DNA of 64,000 bases from Bacteroidales bacterium (GTDB taxonomy: Bacteria > Bacteroidota > Bacteroidia > Bacteroidales > GCA-2711565): contig JANQLW010000077.1 in the NCBI GenBank assembly GCA_028280405.1, positions 1 through 64,000 of the forward strand, in the 5' to 3' direction. A program made the translations under genes and the position numbers. The stretch's first letter is position 1. The number at the start of each line of letters is the position of its first letter. The notes beneath the pieces were generated by a model, which did not search any database, had not been told where the DNA came from, and saw only the letters and a program-made list of their open reading frames with translations. Below, one piece after another: positions 61,170 through 64,000 of this stretch.

Positions 61170-62798
61170 ATGTCAACAGCAATATACAAAGCACCTGAAG
61201 CATATAATGAACCTGTATTGAATTATGCTCCGGGATCAAAAGAACGAGCTGAATTAGAATCAGCTATTAAAGAATTTAAAGCAAAGGAATTTGATATCCC
61301 TATGCGAATTGGCAATGAAAATGTAAGAACGGCTAAGCGAAAAACGATCCATCCGCCACATGATCATAAAACTACCTTAGGATACTTTTATATGGGGGAT
61401 GAAACCCATGTTGAACAGGCCATTAATGCAGCATTGAAAGCAAGGCCAAAATGGCAATCGCTCAGATGGGATCAGAGAGCAGCAATATTTCTCAGGGCAG
61501 CAGATTTGGTTTCCGGGCCATATCGGCAAAAGCTAAATGCGGCTACGATGCTTGGGCAATCAAAAAATGTATTTCAGTCTGAAATTGATGCCGTATGTGA
61601 ATTTGCAGATTTTCTCCGCTTTAATGTAAAATTTATGACTGAAATTTATCAGGAACAGCCAATTTCTGATAAAGGGATTTGGAACCGTATGGAGCAAAGG
61701 CCTTTGGAAGGGTTTGTTTACGCTTTATCACCTTTTAATTTTACTTCTATAGCTGCAAATTTATCAGCAGCTCCGGCTTTAATGGGGAATGTAGTTGTAT
61801 GGAAACCTGCTGAAACACAAATTTATTCGGCAAATATTATTATGGATATATTTCGTGAAGCAGGTTTACCTGATGGAGTGATTAATATGGTATTTGTAGA
61901 TGGACCGACCGGAGGACGTGTGATGTCTAAACACCCGGATTTTGTTGGAGTTCATTTTACCGGTAGTAATGCAGTATTCAATAAAATTTGGAAAGCTGTC
62001 GGTGAAAGTGTTCACCTTCACAATACTTACCCTAAAATTGTTGGTGAAACCGGTGGGAAAGATTTTATAATGGCACATCAAAGCGCAAATGTAGACCAGC
62101 TTGCGACTGCATTGGCTCGTGGTGGTTTTGAGTATCAGGGACAAAAATGTTCAGCTGCTTCCCGTGCATACATTCCTGAAAGTATCTGGCCGGCAGTAAA
62201 AAGTAAATTGCTAACGGATATTGAATCCTTTAAAATGGGTAGCCCTGAAGTTTTTTCAAACTTTATAAACGCTGTGATCGATGAAAAAGCTTTTGATAAA
62301 ATCTCATCTTATATAGATCAGGCTAAAAACAATAATGATGCTGAGATTATTATCGGAGGTGGATATGATAAATCTATCGGATATTTTATTGAGCCAACAG
62401 TAATTTTAACGAGTAATCCTAAATATGTTAGTATGCAGGAAGAAATATTCGGTCCTGTTCTTACAATATACGTTTATAAAGATGAAAATTATGAAGAAAC
62501 ATTAAAATTGGTTGATTCAACTTCTCCTTATGCATTAACAGGTGCTATATTTTCTAAAGATCGCTATGCAATTGATATGGCAACCAAGGCCTTGAGAAAT
62601 GCTGCCGGAAATTTCTATATCAATGATAAACCTACCGGAGCTGTCGTTGGACAACAGCCGTTCGGCGGAGCAAGAGCAAGCGGAACCAATGATAAATCGG
62701 GTTCTATGCTTAACCTTTTAAGATGGGTTTCGCCAAGAACGATTAAAGAGAATTTTAATCCTCCGACAGATTATCGATATCCGTTTATGGCTGATTAA
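61170..62798 (+). CDS. pruA: L-glutamate gamma-semialdehyde (1-pyrroline-5-carboxylate) dehydrogenase
   Basis: A 542-residue aldehyde dehydrogenase that oxidises glutamate semialdehyde/P5C to glutamate with NAD. Catalytic C327 (YQGQKCSAASR) and the general base E293 (VGETGGKDF) are present, with ALSPFNFTSIAANLSAAPALMGN near 185-207 and a typical QQPFGGARASGTND tail. Length fits the stand-alone (group 1) P5CDH. Proline dehydrogenase (putA/prodh) is not adjacent. It can also take the P5C released by HypD. A TAATTTTG -7 box lies at 61138-61145. Confidence 0.95.
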   Translation: MSTAIYKAPEAYNEPVLNYAPGSKERAELESAIKEFKAKEFDIPMRIGNENVRTAKRKTIHPPHDHKTTLGYFYMGDETHVEQAINAALKARPKWQSLRWDQRAAIFLRAADLVSGPYRQKLNAATMLGQSKNVFQSEIDAVCEFADFLRFNVKFMTEIYQEQPISDKGIWNRMEQRPLEGFVYALSPFNFTSIAANLSAAPALMGNVVVWKPAETQIYSANIIMDIFREAGLPDGVINMVFVDGPTGGRVMSKHPDFVGVHFTGSNAVFNKIWKAVGESVHLHNTYPKIVGETGGKDFIMAHQSANVDQLATALARGGFEYQGQKCSAASRAYIPESIWPAVKSKLLTDIESFKMGSPEVFSNFINAVIDEKAFDKISSYIDQAKNNNDAEIIIGGGYDKSIGYFIEPTVILTSNPKYVSMQEEIFGPVLTIYVYKDENYEETLKLVDSTSPYALTGAIFSKDRYAIDMATKALRNAAGNFYINDKPTGAVVGQQPFGGARASGTNDKSGSMLNLLRWVSPRTIKENFNPPTDYRYPFMAD

Positions 62799-62813
62799 TA
62801 GTTTCAAGCTCCA

Positions 62814-62873
62814 AGCTTCAGGCAGCAAGCTTTTTCTTGTAGCTTGCTGCCTGGAGTCTGAAGCCTGAAGCTT
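62814..62873. repeat. Inverted repeat after pruA
   Basis: CAGGCAGCAAGCT (62819-62831) is exactly complementary to AGCTTGCTGCCTG (62841-62853), and AAGCTTCAGGC at the left edge is mirrored by GCCTGAAGCTT at 62863-62873. The words recur after leuB (35822-35874). It probably ends the pruA transcript. The rest of the gap to osmC has no signal except a TAACTTTA box near 62941. Confidence 0.75.
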
Positions 62874-62976
62874 CCTTCTCTATACTATTTAGAAAAATCT
62901 ATAAATTGTATTAAGTAAACAAATTTCATTTCTTTTCTTCGTAACTTTAACATTTAAAATATTTAAATACCATAAT

Positions 62977-63393
62977 ATGAATAACAAAGTTGATTGTACC
63001 TGGAAAGGAAATATGTCATTTGAGGCAGAAATAAATGATTTTAAAATTATGATGGATGCCCATGAAGAAGTAGGTGGTGAAAATAAAGGTCCAAGGCCTA
63101 AACCATTAACATTAGCATCTCTTGGCGGATGTACAGGCATGGATGTGGTTTCTATATTAAAAAAAATGCGTATTGAACCTTCTTATTTTAATATTTCTGT
63201 GGATGGAGAGTTAACCGATGAGCATCCTAAATATTATAAAAATATTCATGTTGTCTATACTTTTAAAGGTGAAGATTTACCTATGGAGAAGCTTAAAAAA
63301 GCTATAGAGCTATCCAGAGACAGATATTGTGGAGTTTATGAATTATTGAAAAAAGGTGCAGAAATCACCTATGATATAGAGGTAATGGATTAA
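62977..63393 (+). CDS. OsmC/Ohr-family peroxidase-like protein
   Basis: A 138-residue OsmC-fold protein. The peroxidatic cysteine is C52 (LASLGGCTGMDVVSILKK) and the second cysteine is C118 (SRDRYCGVYELL), the usual pair. It closely follows the OsmC subfamily rather than Ohr (GCTGMDV rather than SACF). It would reduce organic hydroperoxides or act as a small-thiol-dependent peroxidase. It faces the NUDIX gene, overlapping its stop codon by 4 bp. Confidence 0.92.
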   Translation: MNNKVDCTWKGNMSFEAEINDFKIMMDAHEEVGGENKGPRPKPLTLASLGGCTGMDVVSILKKMRIEPSYFNISVDGELTDEHPKYYKNIHVVYTFKGEDLPMEKLKKAIELSRDRYCGVYELLKKGAEITYDIEVMD

Positions 63394-64000
63394 GGTTCTA
63401 ATTGTTTGATGATCTCACAAAATTCGCTTAAGATCATTGCACTTGCTCCCCAGATAATTTCATTTTGAATATAATAACATGGAACATTAAGTCGCATATT
63501 TCTGCGGCTTAATATTTTTTTTTCCTGAATGTTACCGCTATTCAAAAATTCATTTATTTCAATTTCCAGAACTTTAGCTACTTCAATTTTATCGATTCTG
63601 AACTTTGGCCTTTCTTTACTAAATCCAATTACTGGGAGTACATTAAAATTACTGGGAGGAATATAGAGTTCACTGATGCTTCCTAATATATCTACTGAAT
63701 CAGGCTTAATCCCTACTTCTTCAAAGCTTTCTCTTAATGCTGTATCTATAAGGTCAGTATCCTCTTTTTCTTTTCTTCCTCCCGGAAAAGCAATTTGGCC
63801 GCTATGTACACCATCATATTCAGGCCTCTTGATCATTACGGTGCAGAGTTTATGATTTTTAGGATAAAGCAATATAAGAATACTGCTTTCTTTTGGATGA
63901 GCTTTGTAAGTTTGTTTTTTAAGTTCAATTTTACGAGTAATTGGTTCCATCAAAAATTGAGCTTGCATTCCCGGTAATGGGTATTTGAGTTTGTTTCTTA
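63390..64000 (-). CDS. NUDIX hydrolase, CoA pyrophosphatase-like (5' end beyond the window)
   Basis: A NUDIX enzyme with the box GGRKEKEDTDLIDTALRESFEEVGI and, before it, IKRPEYDGVHSGQIAFPGG, the CoA-pyrophosphatase (NudL/YeaB) signature. The frame stays open to the window edge: upstream of the first ATG (63968) it reads RNKLKYPLPGMQAQF, which matches the usual N terminus of this family (L...PLPG..AQ). The true start is therefore past position 64000, and the 192-residue version is likely too short by about 15-25 residues. It converges on osmC. Confidence 0.88.
   Translation of the reverse strand, partial: RNKLKYPLPGMQAQFLMEPITRKIELKKQTYKAHPKESSILILLYPKNHKLCTVMIKRPEYDGVHSGQIAFPGGRKEKEDTDLIDTALRESFEEVGIKPDSVDILGSISELYIPPSNFNVLPVIGFSKERPKFRIDKIEVAKVLEIEINEFLNSGNIQEKKILSRRNMRLNVPCYYIQNEIIWGASAMILSEFCEIIKQLEP

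Overview
The window is bacterial chromosome from a member of the phylum Bacteroidota. The evidence is the AT-rich composition, the repeated TAnnTTTG -7 promoter box with an upstream TTG/TTTG, the near absence of Shine-Dalgarno sequences, Bacteroidota-restricted families (DUF4295, DUF3127, a KamA-like radical SAM protein of over 700 residues, an S8 peptidase with a long insert), many lipoproteins, and the linkage rpmG-DUF4295-ftsY-rimO. A glycyl-radical enzyme implies an anaerobic or microaerobic lifestyle. No rRNA, tRNA, CRISPR array, insertion sequence or prophage was seen; this is mostly housekeeping chromosome.

Layout. 0.3-3.1 kb: NarL-type two-component system with an overlapping membrane protein, then a lipoprotein. 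3.3-4.9 kb: exported subtilase. 5.1-8.5 kb: radical-SAM activase and glycyl-radical trans-4-hydroxy-L-proline dehydratase (HypD). 8.5-10.2 kb: DEAD-box helicase flanked by two decayed genes not previously marked, an FKBP N-terminal fragment and a yebC gene with its middle deleted. 10.25-11.2 kb: DUF134 / DUF5320 / NifX-like cluster with a palindromic operator over the start codon. 11.2-11.9 kb: untranslated stretch ending in a strong terminator. 11.9-23.6 kb: mixed housekeeping genes (FAD dehydrogenase, exonuclease, porin-like protein, phosphoesterase, Cas4-like nuclease, DnaB, radical SAM protein, DUF255 thioredoxin protein). 23.66-35.8 kb: branched-chain amino-acid operon ilvD-ilvB-ilvN-ilvC-leuA-leuC-leuD-cimA-leuB, preceded by two tandem leader-peptide attenuators. 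36-41.6 kb: short operons (methyltransferase-like, SDR, thioredoxin, EamA exporter, DUF3127, deaminase-aat-aminotransferase). 41.9-47.6 kb: TolC/adaptor/RND efflux operon. 48.9-49.6 kb: RHH/MazF toxin-antitoxin with a readable operator. 49.7-54.4 kb: SDR, acidic protein, XerD, DUF418, TlpA-like lipoprotein. 54.6-57.3 kb: rpmG-DUF4295-ftsY-rimO. 57.4-64 kb: YwqK-like repeat protein, thioesterase, KamA-like protein, PruA, OsmC, and a NUDIX gene cut by the window edge.

The most interesting system is the leader of the ilv-leu operon. Two short reading frames, MRNLNNIILSIIIILVVVIP and MNTTLIIIVVVIILILIRT, lie in series on one predicted transcript. Each is followed by an alternative pairing segment and an intrinsic terminator, so RNA polymerase must pass two Ile/Val/Leu-sensing gates before ilvD. 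The operon also holds a second isopropylmalate-synthase-type gene (probably citramalate synthase) and no ilvA, so isoleucine may be made from pyruvate through LeuCDB. HypD would release pyrroline-5-carboxylate, which PruA at the other end of the window can oxidise to glutamate. Two OB-fold/replication proteins (DnaB and a DUF3127 protein) end in an acidic tail like that of SSB.
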